Assembly (NCBI RefSeq): GCF_910592395.1
Contig: NC_088308.1
Span: forward strand, 24,259,501 to 24,323,500
Reading direction: 5' to 3'
Source: Lineus longissimus
Lineage: Eukaryota > Nemertea > Pilidiophora > Heteronemertea > Lineidae
Length of the DNA stretch: 64,000 nucleotides
Shown here: positions 1 to 12,518 of the stretch, piece by piece
Layout: each line of letters begins with the position of its first letter
How positions within the stretch are numbered: position 1 is the first letter of the stretch
The notes under the pieces: model-generated
The model's database searches: none
The model's input: the letters and a program-made list of their open reading frames with translations, nothing else
Told to the model about the DNA's origin: nothing
Translations under genes and position numbers: made by a program

Positions 1-3000
1 AAACTGACTGATGAGAAATATTCTATACTGAAACTCAGTAATATGACTCATGTCAATTCAATTTAGTCGCACAGTGTATTCATGTTTCACCGTCTATGGG
101 GATGACGTTGATGGTTAATCAATTTGAAATCAGCGGGTTGATTTATCCATAAATTCAAAACTGTTGAAGCCAATTTCTTTCCCAATCAGCTATCATATGA
201 GAAGCAATTTAAAAAGTGATCTAGTCGCAGAAAAAATAGGAGAGAACCGATAATATAATTGTCATTTGATGACACGCATTAGTTGACAAATTAGATTTGG
301 AGATGGTGATTTGTTAGCATGATTGTGCCCCCAAGGAATGCTCGTCGGATTCTGTATGTAATACAGATAATAGGAGAGCGCGACCTATAGCCTTATTAAC
401 CAATTTGGGGTAACATTAAGGTGGTTAGTAAAGGGTTAGTGTTTCATCTTTATCTACACACTGTGTAGGTTGCATTTTGTGGGTTGGCACTCCTTACCTG
501 AATTATGAGAAATACAATGACGTCTAGCAAACAGTTTTTGACTGTGTTAAACAAGGTAGAGTGGCATTTAAAAAAATTAACTTGTTCAAATAGTAATTCA
601 CATCATCAAGAGCCTTGACTGACGGAAACATCCCTTCTGCCTTAAACGGATGTATATAAGGACAAATCACCATCCAGAGGGTTAATTCAAATTCACCGGG
701 TTTTTTTCTCCAACTGTATTCATCAAGTGATAGCATGAGACGTGCTCTCTGTAATCTGATAATATTTAACAAAATCCACCGAAAATGATATAGTTCAGAG
801 AACCGTACATAAGAGTGTGTTCAGGCGTTTCAGCGTCTATCATTTATATAACTCTCTACACCAGATCAAATAGACATGAACCGTCGACATTTGAATACCA
901 ATCTTCTAGATTTCTCTGAGAGTTCTGTCAATTGTATGATACTGAATACGTATGTATTTGCTCATATCGAGTGACATTAACTAGCCATTTGGTAGTCAAT
1001 GATTCATAGTTATCACTTTAGGGGTCCCGTCTGCCAGAGCTGCATGGCGGAATTTTTATCAGCTCAACTGATTTTTCGTACTGATACAATTGTTCGTAGT
1101 ATATTTGGACAGTAGCGTATGTAGCGACTACATGGTGCTCTTAATATACTGCAGGTATGATGCTCAATATAAAAACGAACGCTCCCTGTAAGTGAAACCC
1201 GATCTTACATCCATGTCTCGTTTCAGTTCCGAACAAATATGATACCAGTCGGACCAACTATATAATGCGATGTTGATACAATGAACACCTTAGCATTTAT
1301 AATACCATCAACTTCATCTGTATTTATGAACGAACTATATGTAATTACCTATACGTAATAACGTTTGGAAAAAAATGTGAAGGATGTTCCATTCGCATTT
1401 TACGTTCTTACAGCCATCACTTTCTTCTGTTGTGTTAAAATCTGATTTCGAACATAATTCGCGATGCGGTCAAATTGTTGTTGAGAAGATATTGATAGCT
1501 CTGTGCCCTTCGAGGTCCAATCAACCCCTTAACGAGTTGAAGTTGACTTAATGTGTTACCCACACTGCTTAAGCCCTGAACTACTGGCAGAAAACTGTCA
1601 ATTAATTCACACTTTCACGTGCTAGAATGCACAAGTGCGCTGCAGGACTGGGCAATTAATAACACTTGACAACATCTGAATCCGTCTTCAGCGTCGTCAA
1701 TAGATCAAACTGCATCGTACAGCCTGACAGCTCCATTCAGAAATCGCCTAGCCTACCAATGTACACATCCGTAGTGTAGTGCACTGCATATCTGGCTTCC
1801 CGTACCATAATCCAGATTGTCTCTAATTGGAAGCTGGTTGCGTATCTTTTTGTGACGGTCGCTATAGGGCAGAATCCACTTTCATCTTGTGAACCGGTGC
1901 TTTATGGGGCCACTTGATGAATATGCACACAGCTATCATAGGAATAGGTGAACACGTACAGGGCCGTGATGAGGCTTTTTATAACTTAGTACTTTATTTT
2001 GAGAACCGTAATCAGTTGGTAGACATGAAATTAACACCGTACAGTCTGACAAGGCCAATCCAAAATCTTGACCTCAGTGTGACACTGAATTTACATTAAA
2101 ACCAGTCTGCACATCCCGCTGAAGAAGTATCCACATTGGGTGCTGGATTATTTTTAACGATGACCTTACACACTGGCATACGATCACATCTTTGAATACA
2201 AAATTAAGTGTACTGCTGAAATTCCTTTACATAATTCTTCATTTAAGCCAAGCAATGAACATGGAGTACAATATGTACATGTCCATGCCAACAACATTTT
2301 ATATCATTCCGTAACCAATTTCTCCTGGACTCAGTTCTCAAAGTTAAGGACTCTCAAATCAGTATCCACATCTATATGGCTAGCTTTGCTACGAGACACT
2401 TTGACAAATTACGCCTCGCCTTCCGCTTCTCTTCACTTAATGAAGCAGTAACTAAAGATGACTGCGTTCACTAGTAGCTGAGTGGCAGAATCTGTCAATA
2501 CCTTTGTCTTATCTGAAATGATTAATAGAAAGTGGCAATGCATGCATCTCCAGTATCATTCAATCGAATTACTCTGGCGTACTACTAATTTGAGTAGGAA
2601 TGGTATTCATTATTAGATGAGTCTGTGGACCTTGTAAGTTGTGAATGATTGCAGAGACTGCATGGGTTAGAACACTGAGGCGGGTTCGTATTCAATGGAT
2701 TAACAACACTAGAACAGATCAGATGTTGGTATATTGGAATACATCATCATCTATTCCCTGTACACCTGAAGAACACACCATATAACACAAGCGTATCACA
2801 CATACCCAGCCATGTAGAGTATGTACTGTCCTCTCATCGACGTATTCCAGACCGTGTCTCTTCCTCCCACTTTTCAGCTAAGGTTAATTTCTCCCTTATT
2901 CATAGTCACGACTGCATGCTCGATGGAAAGCCTCTTTTTGTCAATAGTAGATTTTCCCCCGTGTCATTCACTATGGTAGAATGAATGAAGAATATGGTCC

Positions 3001-3598
3001 AGAATGCAAGTCATCAATGATAACGACATCTGTTTGCAGTGCTTGTACAGATTATCTATATTAGTAGGACTATCTCACCAAGTTAAGTGTGGCGCTGGCT
3101 TCAAAATTTACAAATATGGATTTTGTTCTATTTATGAAACTGATTTCTAGGCTGGAATTGATTCGTAGATGATTGATGGCCCTTGATCACGTATACTATC
3201 ACACCGTCACTAGCATACTTGGTTTGAAGATCAAGAGCTTTTTGCGTTTGATTGAATTTGGATACGTGAATTTACTCCTTGATACTATCAAACAGCTCGC
3301 TAACTAAATGACGACATGATATGTTAGGGAAGGTTATTTGTTGCCAAGAGGCCTCCACTGTCATCAACATCGAACTGTGCTTAAAATGAGGACTACTAAG
3401 AGTGTATTAAATCGGTATATTCTTTTGAGAGGCATTGCATGGCTTTTCGCAAGGTTTTAGCGGCACACCACCTTCTAGCAAACTTTATCCAGTTCCCATG
3501 ACCTAGTCGGTTGAATAGCTTGCACCCTCCTGACCACTGTGTATAAAGATAAAGATAAAGCGTGAGCATCTGTTTCTGTAGGTGTAGATAGACAGTCA
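1..3598. other. Geneless stretch, nothing recognised
   Basis: I see no recognisable gene or mobile element here. Open frames are short, lack coding-like composition and match no family I know. The only signal of note is a minus-strand acceptor/donor juxtaposition at 492-518, listed separately. Confidence 0.5.
492..518 (-). other. Juxtaposed 3' and 5' splice-site motif (minus strand)
   Basis: Read on the minus strand, a T-rich stretch ends in TTCAG and is followed at once by GTAAGG (CAG at 500-498, GTAAGG at 497-492). The pyrimidine tract is weaker than at the three plus-strand sites, and this is the only such minus-strand case I saw. It may be chance or an ordinary acceptor. Confidence 0.2.
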
Positions 3599-3617
3599 CC
3601 CCCCCCCCCCCCTCCCC
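3599..3617. repeat. Poly-C tract
   Basis: A run of 14 C residues (3599-3612) is followed by T and CCCC. It is preceded by a short TAAAGA repeat (about 3543-3560). Such homopolymer tracts are prone to length change and sequencing error. Confidence 0.9.
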
Positions 3618-4787
3618 GCAATGAACAATGCATTTAAGACCGTATAGCTCCAGTTACTTTTGTCCCTTGAGTCACAGTTATATTCAGGAACGTGGAAGAA
3701 CACTCACGACTCTTGTCACTGGGGATATCATCTTTGGCTCCTAAGATGATATGTAGGATTTATCGGAATCATCTCACAATGTAAGCCGCTGCTAACTTTG
3801 CTACATGTGGTATGTCTTCTCATGCAGTTTAAAGATAGTACGTTTTGTTCTTGAAGTTTTAGGTTTGATTAAATACTGAAAAATGGTTGAAATAGGTTAT
3901 AGACACAAAACAAATTCCGTTTTTGCTTACATAAGAACTGTGCAAAAAACCCACAAATGAAAAATATCATGCGGCATTTCCGTTCATGCTTAAAAGAGCA
4001 ATTTGGTTCTCCCGTTGCTAGATGTAGAGATGTCTAGAACAGATGCATAAGTCTCATGAAAATACAACTTGCTGAAAAATAAACTGGCCTTTAGGTTCTT
4101 CGTTCGCATACATGTAGGCACAGACCAGGATATTATACGAGCAACGCAACGCAAATGTGTAGTATTGCAAATGGATTTATAAGTTATGGAGACAATACAT
4201 TCAGATGATCTACTCTAAATTCATGAAATTCAAGTTTTTCAATGTATACTATTAATGGTGTCGTTTGTATATATCGAGCGGCTTCATCATGTATATTGCA
4301 TCTGCCAAGGGAGCAAGAATTCAGCAGAATGAATACTAAGTGCTATATCTCACAAATAGAAAACCGAAATCAATGCTTTTTTCACCAATGCTAAGCCTTG
4401 CAAGGACCCAGCAAATTTAATCACTTTTAGATCTAACTACAGTGATAGTGAAGTGACTGAGTCTAGCTCGTTTGGGTTGAAATGTGCTTAACTAAAGAAA
4501 CCAGTGGCTGAAAATAGTAGATTTCAGAGTCCCTTTGTCTCATCATTGCCCGGGGATGTTAGATATCATAAAAACGCCTCAACACACATTATGCAATGAC
4601 ATAAAAAAACTTCCATTAATTGCATCATGTTTTATGCAAAAGGCAATTAACAAGCTGCATGCAACATAATTTTAGAAAGCACTGCGTAGCTGCTTTCGCT
4701 CACAACAGAAGGCTCTAATATGATATCCAGTCATCACCCTCATCACATAAATGCCAAAGTCCTTTTTTTGGCCAAATTGATATTTTC
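3618..4787. other. Geneless stretch, nothing recognised
   Basis: AT-rich sequence with no open frame of note, no long repeat and no recognisable element. Confidence 0.5.
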
Positions 4788-5003
4788 GCCTAAGTCAGCT
4801 CTTTACCATAACAGTTACCTGTCGTAAAAGTGCTTAACTCAATGTCTCATCTCCTGGTGTGTAGGAAGGTCAATGGAATAACTGCCTAAGTCACGCTTGG
4901 AACTTAGGCAGATTTACTTATTGCTTTCAGAAATCAAATTGCCTAAGTCAGATATAAAACTGCCTGACTCGCATTTGGGTATTTGTCAAAACTGCCTAAG
5001 TCA
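4788..5003. repeat. Cluster of six TGCCTAAGTCA-like motifs
   Basis: Within 216 bp the core GCCTAAGTCA or a close variant occurs six times. It starts at 4788, 4881 (ACTGCCTAAGTCA), 4902 (inverted, ACTTAGGCAG), 4939 (TTGCCTAAGTCA), 4959 (variant ACTGCCTGACTC) and 4991 (ACTGCCTAAGTCA). Spacing is irregular, so this is not a simple tandem array. The reverse complement TGACTTAGGCA resembles a degenerate bZIP (AP-1 or Maf) site, which suggests either a homotypic transcription-factor cluster or a decayed minisatellite. Function is inferred only. Confidence 0.7.
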
Positions 5004-5172
5004 TCTTGATCCGTTGTTTAACACCAGTAAGACATATCATCAATTGCGTGTTCATTGTCATGTTTAAACATGTTATCCTTAGATAGCTATAAAATAAATT
5101 TGAATGAATTAGGGAATGAATATTTCTTTTCCATTTTTCTCAAAAGTAGAAAATATGACTGTGGCAATTATT

Positions 5173-5857
5173 TTATGAAGGTGACGCAGTGAAACAAATG
5201 CCAACTAAACGAGCACGGATACCGTATTTCAAATACCAAAGTGTCATGACACACATGCATGACATGTGCTCATGTATATTCCCGATAGGCTTTAAACACA
5301 TCAGTTTCTTTATTGCCCAAGGCCTGTCAATATTGGAGCTGTCATCAGGACCCTGGAAAATGAAACAAGTCTCAATTAAACGTTGCAGTACACGTTCCCT
5401 CATATTCATGAAGGTTTCGGTACATGTGTTCACGTTGCTTGGAAGTGCAATCGATAATGCTCTGATGAACCCAATGCACTCCCGGATTTTGATGAGAGAA
5501 AAACAAAAATAATTTATCTTTTGCCTGCAATCTACAGGTGGTTGTTCCCAATCTGTTGCTCGAACTTTGCTGATTAATATGGCAATACGGAGCACCAGTA
5601 TGCATTCGGCCCAGGCATCGCATTGTCCTTTGAAGCTCATCTTGCGCGATCAGATCATTCGTAAAGGTGGTCCTGACCAAAGCCAAAAATACAAGCCCAA
5701 TAATAGTTTGTTTCTGTTTGATGATGTCACATATTACGACTCTGATATGTAGCTTTCGGGTAGGACAGCCAAAACGGTTTACCGTAATGTTAAAATTCAT
5801 TCTGTCTCCTGTGTTTTCCTGAGATATTTGCATTAAAAGCCACACAGTTTCCTCCAA
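5173..5857 (-). other. Possible minus-strand coding segment, unrecognised
   Basis: Two overlapping minus-strand frames stay open for 161 codons (5857-5372) and 155 codons (5640-5173), the longest outside the B-box gene. The first contains a hydrophobic stretch that could pass for a signal peptide, then several cysteines. The second is also cysteine-containing. If this is one gene, reading must move from the first frame to the second near 5560-5600, by an intron or an indel; I see no clean splice pair there. No family is recognised. Frames this long are not rare by chance in 64 kb, so this may be noise. Confidence 0.15.
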
Positions 5858-8800
5858 CGTGTCTATGTTTCCCTCAAGTTTATGACTTTATCGGGTCACA
5901 TCATCTTGGTTGTTATTTCAATAACTATCCAAATTCAGCAGTTATGATAAAAAGCATGTTAACCCATCACTAGTTTTTATCATCGATGATCGTGCATGTT
6001 GTCATAAAAATAGCTCAAAATCATGGCAACAGCCGTAATGATGTTGTTAGTATTGATTCATAATAGGTATTAGATTCGATTTCTATACAGACTGATTGAC
6101 ATCTAATGATGATTATCATCATGGTCAATACAACAGATCAAGTCCCTCTATATTCAGTGTTAATTGTTTTCATCTCGGAGATGTCAACTTACTGATCAGC
6201 AACATAACCGAGTTTGTATGTAGATTGAGATCACGGTGCTTTGGTTATCTATGACTGGCATCTTATATTATCTTACCAACAGTCACTTGCCAATGCCTCG
6301 TCGCCGTAAGCGTGATCCCTCCACAGGTTAAAGCCAGGAACCCCTATTACTTTGCATGCTGAGGGATACACATGGTCAGAGCTTTAGTTCATTCATATCT
6401 GAGTCTTCTTTCATTAAGGTGACTCCTGACATGCACGGTAATCTTGTGTTCGCTAGACAGTCACTCTCGATATGTTGATAGATTCATCTGTTTTCAGAGC
6501 AATTCTCTGTCTCCAAAAACCTGGTAAATGTCGTTTCCAACGGTGCATCATGTACCGGGTTCTCATCCTTCCACTTGTTCAAATACGCAATAGGTGTTTG
6601 CTTTTGCCTTCTTGTCGGTAAGGGGCAGGTCGCTTTTTCCTTTTCCTTCCTTTATTGTCGAGCTGGTCTGCCTTCTCATTCCCCTTCGTCATTCCCTTTC
6701 TCGTTTTCTTCCATGCCGCTAGGGTATGCGAATGAATACCGTGAATGATTCTACAAACATCACAGAGTCACATCTTGGGAGCGGCCTGTATAGATGACAA
6801 TTTGAAGGAGATGTGGCGTGTAGACACCCGCAACAACCAGGCACTCAGCGAGTCAAGATTATTAACCTGATTACCGGTATGCCTTTGTTGTGACAGTTGG
6901 TCTTCAGTTGAGGCACTGGAAGAGGATATCAGACGCTGTTCCTATATATTCCCTGCGAGAATGCATTGATAGGTTCTCTCTTTGGACTGTGCGCAAAGCC
7001 AGACTGCCTAGCTCCTGTGTGATCAGATTGTAGGTCCGCGCAGTTGGCAAAGTCGAAGGCTGTTGCTTGTACCCTATGCTAAGCCGAGAGTAAGAATTAT
7101 CTCACTGGTTATAAGTCATCACTATCTCAAAGAGCTTCAGAGCGTCAGGACTTGAATATCCGGTTTACCGGCCTCTAGAAGCAGAAAACATGTTCAATAC
7201 CTAGAGGATCATTGGGAGAAAAAAGTACAAAAGATTAGACAGACCTCTACAAGAACTTCTTCTCATTATCTGAAGAAGATAAAGTAAGATACCTGTCACT
7301 CACTGTTTACATAGGTCCATTTTACTCTAAAGCGGCCAATGCATGCTATTGTAAGGCTATGGATCCGTAGACGTATGACTGCGCGATTTATGGACATTAG
7401 AAGCTCAAAGGCTGAGATAACGCTGCGTTGCCTGGCTTAGGCTGGATACTTTGCCAGATGCTTTGGCGGAGATTCTCGTAAAATAATATACTATATAGAT
7501 CTAATCATGAAGACATTTTCAATCTTCCGCAGGGTGGACGGGTCTTCACATTTCCAGACGATTTCTTGACATGTACATGTACTCTCATGCAGTACTCTAT
7601 CCTTTAGATTGAAGTGTACGGCGTGAGAATTCTATACTATTACGGCTTAACATAACACCGGGCAGCGAGGATCCTGCGATTAGTGGGAGACATAAAGGTC
7701 AATTTAAGGAATCATAAATTTCGATGTTATATGCAATTCACTCATTATCAGATAGCCCACAAATTGTCCAACTTAACACCGGAACTCGGAGGGCTACTCA
7801 TTGAAAAGCATAGGGCCGACACGTTTTCTGTTCTTACATTTTCTATAACTCCACTTGCTGTAACTGACACTGCTCTTCTTTTCAAGTTGTATTACCTCTT
7901 GGAGATGTTTACTCAACAGCGACTGTGTCTATTTTGCTTGCGATGCCTTCGGAAACATCGTGAGATAGATTCAATTTGAAGCAGATAATGGGAACAGGCG
8001 ACATTCATATTGCTATACTGGCGTGACCTTCATTGATATCACCTGGTCATCTCAACGAACTTCGTGTTTCCATGGATATCTAGCCAAGCCGCGCGAGAGC
8101 ATGCTTTCATTCAACAGTGGACGATGGAGAAACTAACGCCTGTGTCTGCAGAGGCATTCTCGATATTCAGAGTGATTCATTCGTTGATTTAAGGAAGTCT
8201 TAAGAGTGAAGAAGACACTCCAAGGACTTAAGTTGATAATATTCCATAAGGTTCGTCAACCTATCTTGTCTCATCGCTACTGGCGCAACGTCAGCGATAT
8301 ATCAGTTGATCTCACCACTTATTCCCCTATGCCTGGGGCCGCTCCGGGCACTGGCCGATCAATGGAAATGGAACCTTGTGCCGCAGTTAACCTCTGGCTC
8401 CACAGCTGCTGATAACAGATTCAGCATGGCCAGGGGAACTAGCGCAGGCACCCATGATTCAATTGACGCCATAACTGAATAATGGATACTTGTCCTCCCG
8501 CTATTTGGCTTGATTGCGGGATGTCCCGTCAACGCAGACATGATGAAAAAGGCATGTTTGATAATATGCGGAGATATTAAGAGAAATTCATGATCGACGG
8601 TCTTATTTAGGTGAATAATAATGCATGGGAAAATCACTCCAATAGAAAGGCATATCATGCATTCAGATTCAGATTCATGGTTGTGGATTTTATTTGCCGT
8701 AGCTGGTCTCATTCGGGGTTTTTTTCAATGTTATCAATGCAGCTAGTAACAAGGCTATATGCACATATATATACCATATGCAAAAAGGAACACTGCTTCT

Positions 8801-9712
8801 ACATCCACTACCTTTTTATTCAGCAAGAACATGGCTTACACGTTTAAAGCATTTATTCGTCAAGATATCAATGACGTGTACTGTGTTCAGCCTGAGTCAA
8901 ACAGTAAACATGCACTAAGCTTTACACTCGACAAGAAAACTACATTAAAGAGACGAAATCGAAACGTTAATTGCACTGGAATTAATAGTCTTGACATTTG
9001 ATATGTGCGTTGCGACTAATTGGTGTGATTGTCATCAGTCTAAGCACTGGGGAAATCAAATTTGTAACCGAGTGGAGTTTTGAATTTCAATTACAATCAT
9101 ACCATCTTTGATCGTCTGATTCAAATCTGGTGACGGTTGTAGAGTGTTGCTTGCAAAAAAAAGTAGCTGGAGTACACGTACCATCGGATTGGATGCACCT
9201 GGCCATTGTAGTAGTAGATAGGGCAATAACACAATGTGCGCTGCTCTACATACCAATATTATAACATAACACCTTATAATTGGGACTACTTTGAGGGCTC
9301 CAGTTACGCTAGATCGACAGAATACGCCTGCCAGCCTTACACTTCGGAAAGTTTGATTTCTTCCAGGTGGACACATTCTTTGAAAAGGTTCACCTGTTAA
9401 CTAGGTTAATGTAAAATCGAAGAGTGTTTTAACTTTAGTGCAAAGCGTTCTGCTAGCTACATGAATACACTAGTTTTGTAAAACGAATTCATTCCATTAC
9501 CGTTTCTAATATTTGACGCCCATCTTTACACGCTTTCGCACTATAATGCTACACATTATTTATGTATGATATAGTATATAAAATGAAACTAAAACTGCCT
9601 CTGCCCAATTACCATTGAATGTCATGAGACGACCTATATTTTTGTCCTCTTGTTGACGCCTATACTTGACAACAGCTTGAATTCTTAACATGCTAATATC
9701 ATGACAATTCAT
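5858..9712. other. Intergenic, including 3' flank of B-box gene
   Basis: No gene is recognised. The 170 bp just downstream of the B-box stop (minus strand) has no AATAAA or ATTAAA. The nearest AATAAA I noticed on the minus strand is at 8857-8852, roughly 0.86 kb past the stop, so the transcript may have a long 3' UTR or use a variant signal. Small open frames at 8359-8712 and 9056-9376 (minus strand) look like chance. Confidence 0.4.
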
Positions 9713-11554
9713 TCAAGGCAGCTTGCCTTGGTACCAAGTAACATACATTCCTGGATCTCGCTTTTCCTTCAGTTCCGTTAGAGGAATCGGGCTGTACAGC
9801 AAGCACATCAAGGTGGCCTGTCGCACTCCAAGATGAAGCAACTCTTCCCTCTCCACCTGGCCAAACGACCTACCAGTCGGATCAAAAACTGGAATGGATG
9901 TGAATACCCACTTGTTAGCTGTGAACCTTGCCTCATAGAATAGGAGGGGACCTGCTTCAGGTGACCGCCTGGTGCGGTTTTGTCTCTTGATGCACAGGTA
10001 AACCTTACCGCCGTCGCAGCACATATCTAGAATATAGTAGCCTTGAATCGGTGGTAGTATCGGACGCATCTCCTTCAAAAAATGCACAAGGTCTCCCGCT
10101 GACCCATTATGGAAATATTCCAGCGAGCCATGTCGGACTTGCAAAGAAAGTGCTATTATTTGTTCACCTTTTCCATCTTGGATGAGTAACATATCCGTAG
10201 ATCCTGGGCACCGAATCTTCAGCCCACCATCCTGTATCAAATTCGTCACCTCAGTATCCAAGTTAATCGGGCCTACCAACATTGTGAAATCGGAATTGAG
10301 CAAGTAGATAGAATATCGACTTGGATAATACTTACAGAGAACCACGTAGTTTCCAGATTTGGTTTGTGCTAATGACAAAGCCGTTTTTCCTCGCACGTGT
10401 GGGAGGCCACTTAGCCATTTTGAAGAATGGTATCCCCCATTTCCATTGTAGATTTTAACGCATGGAACGTACTCGCGATTTTTCTGTCCGTTACACAATA
10501 TAACCAATTTCTCATCAGTGTTGATAATCAGATCGACTGCCTTGTCAACAGATCGTCGCCATTCGGCCAGTTTTCCACCTTCTGTAATCGCCATTCTTAG
10601 TTCGCCACGTTTGTCCTGCTGTTCCAAGAATGCCACCTCTTTTTGAGTTTCGTTTCCTCGTTCCTGCATGAACATAACTGCTTTAGGTATCCTGTAGCAA
10701 GGATGTCTCCGATATGTGCCACCTAATTGCAGCTTGACTGGGTCCGCGTTCGTGACGATAATATCCATATCCACGGAGTCCAGCTTCCCCAAGGTCATGT
10801 CTTTCTCCGGGCTAAATCTTGGAACTGATGTGATTTTCATGTTCTTTATCATGATTCCAATATTCCTTTCAGCATCCAATCTGGTTTCGGTCAAAGTATC
10901 ATTTATACTGGCTGCGGCTTGAAATTGCTGTACATTGTTTACACCGGTCGCAAAAATGTCTTGACTTTGCTTCATTACCTCTTCAATACTTTTACCAAGG
11001 TTGGCCATTTCCATGCTCATCTTCGCTCCTGCTGCGTTCGACATTATTTCTGAAACTAGTTGGTCCCTTCTTTTGCGGACCTCATCAATGATCAATTCTG
11101 CTTGTTCCTTTACCAGTGCGAAGACTCCCTCCTCTCTCTTCCGAATATCTTGCAGTTCCTCTTGAATAGCTGATACCTTTAGCTTGGCATCGTTTAGTGG
11201 CTCGAAAGTGTCTGATATTTGTTTCATTACACCCCCTATGTCGACCAGCTCATGGTCAGAGTGATCTACACCAGCGCAAATCTCACAGACTGGTCGGTCA
11301 CAACCCATACAGAGGAGTTTCATATCTCGACCTCCATGAATGTCACAGCGTCTGTGTCGAAAAAATGCAACCAGTGGCTTCACATCGTGACTTTTGAAAC
11401 GTGGTATCTTCTTATGGGATGTTGCGCATGCTTGACAGTATAATGCATCGCTGCAGCTATCGCAAAAGAATTCCGCTTTTGTCTCGAGACCCCGGTAGGA
11501 ACAAAAGGTGCAAACTTCATCCTTCGAAGGCACTGCATTCGATTCTTCTGCCAT
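9713..11554 (-). CDS. TRIM-like protein, two B-box zinc fingers, no RING
   Basis: This intronless frame encodes 613 residues from the chosen start. A first, B-box1-like finger uses C15, C18, C31, C34, C43, H47 and H56 (C40 also available). A second, textbook B-box2 uses C70, H73, C82, C85, C90, C93, H98 and H101. Residues about 110-230 are rich in charged heptad-like helix and should form the coiled coil that dimerises TRIM proteins. Residues about 285-613 contain repeated beta-strand-like blocks that could be a degenerate beta-propeller, but no B30.2/SPRY, filamin or clear NHL repeat is visible. There is no RING finger, so ubiquitin-ligase activity cannot be assumed; such proteins can act as scaffolds or TRIM regulators in the cytoplasm. 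The start at 11554 has a G at -3 and G at +4 and puts the first zinc-binding Cys at residue 15, as usual in the family. The frame ends in TGA. Confidence 0.9.
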   Translation of the reverse strand: MAEESNAVPSKDEVCTFCSYRGLETKAEFFCDSCSDALYCQACATSHKKIPRFKSHDVKPLVAFFRHRRCDIHGGRDMKLLCMGCDRPVCEICAGVDHSDHELVDIGGVMKQISDTFEPLNDAKLKVSAIQEELQDIRKREEGVFALVKEQAELIIDEVRKRRDQLVSEIMSNAAGAKMSMEMANLGKSIEEVMKQSQDIFATGVNNVQQFQAAASINDTLTETRLDAERNIGIMIKNMKITSVPRFSPEKDMTLGKLDSVDMDIIVTNADPVKLQLGGTYRRHPCYRIPKAVMFMQERGNETQKEVAFLEQQDKRGELRMAITEGGKLAEWRRSVDKAVDLIINTDEKLVILCNGQKNREYVPCVKIYNGNGGYHSSKWLSGLPHVRGKTALSLAQTKSGNYVVLCKYYPSRYSIYLLNSDFTMLVGPINLDTEVTNLIQDGGLKIRCPGSTDMLLIQDGKGEQIIALSLQVRHGSLEYFHNGSAGDLVHFLKEMRPILPPIQGYYILDMCCDGGKVYLCIKRQNRTRRSPEAGPLLFYEARFTANKWVFTSIPVFDPTGRSFGQVEREELLHLGVRQATLMCLLYSPIPLTELKEKRDPGMYVTWYQGKLP

Positions 11555-11680
11555 ATCAATTGTAGTGATGTCTTTCTGGCGTTTTAAAATCGACTTGAAA
11601 TACTTCAAGTTAGATTCTTGAGTAAATCTCCCACCATTGGTATCAACGAATGAGACAGTCTTAACGGTCCTAACATACAT
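11555..11680 (-). other. In-frame N-terminal extension or 5' leader of B-box gene
   Basis: The reading frame stays open for 42 further codons to an upstream ATG at 11680, which has A at -3. The extension has no zinc-binding residues and no resemblance to a RING or other TRIM N-terminal domain, so I treat it as 5' UTR or an alternative N-terminus giving 655 residues. No TATA box or convincing minus-strand 3' splice site could be placed just upstream of either start. Confidence 0.45.
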
Positions 11681-12505
11681 GTTTACTTGCAGGTGCGGGA
11701 CCTAGATCCATAATGGTGTGTTAGGCTGCTGGAGACTGTATGATATACGCCATATGGTTAGAATTTTAGTAGGCCTCATTAAATTTCGAATTCCATGGGG
11801 TATTGTTATGTTTCTAGTCGGGAATATAAGCACAATAATGTTTCAGAAACTCAAAACTGACAGGAGTGTTTTTGATAATTCGAATCCACACCTATACCAG
11901 CAGTGCATAATTAGGGTCATACACAGCTGCTATAGCACATACCAAGTATATAAGAAGTAATATTGCTCGTCTCATGTATCGATGATACTCCATTGCAATC
12001 TTCAGAAAGCTTGGCGTGATGTCCGCAAGTCTGACACGAAACCAATGAAAATGTAAATGAGATGGAGACCACTTTTTGATTATAATTCACCAATACTCAG
12101 TTGTCTCACACGATTTTCCAGCCGATTGATTTGAAAGTCAATGTAATTGTTCTTATGGAGCTATGAAGCTGATGGCATGTTATCTCCATGTTTACTGATA
12201 TCTTTGAGATCTATTTCTAATGCTTGAGCGGGTTCGCCAGATCTAGCAATGTATTGGATTCTCTATTGGATTTTCCGTTGGCTTTGAACAATCGGTTGGA
12301 AACTGACTATCTTCGAAGTGAGTAGTTCAGACAAAATGAATAAAAGTTCTATTGTTAGGATTCAATGGTTAATGTAGATCAAAGTACAATTCATTTGAAT
12401 TGAAGGTCATTGTTTAAGGATGCCATTCGCCATTGCCATTCTTGCTACTCCTATTCCTGAGTTATCACGTGTACCCATACAATCGACAAGTTAGATATAA
12501 GTGTA

Positions 12506-12518
12506 CCCCCCCCCCCCC
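12506..12518. repeat. Poly-C tract
   Basis: Run of 13 C residues in otherwise AT-rich sequence. Confidence 0.9.

Noticed and set aside
1-45. CTGATGA followed by GAAA, hammerhead ribozyme-like
   Set aside because: The sequence between the two conserved boxes cannot form stem II, and stems I and III are not supported. Other CTGATGA occurrences also lacked the partner box.
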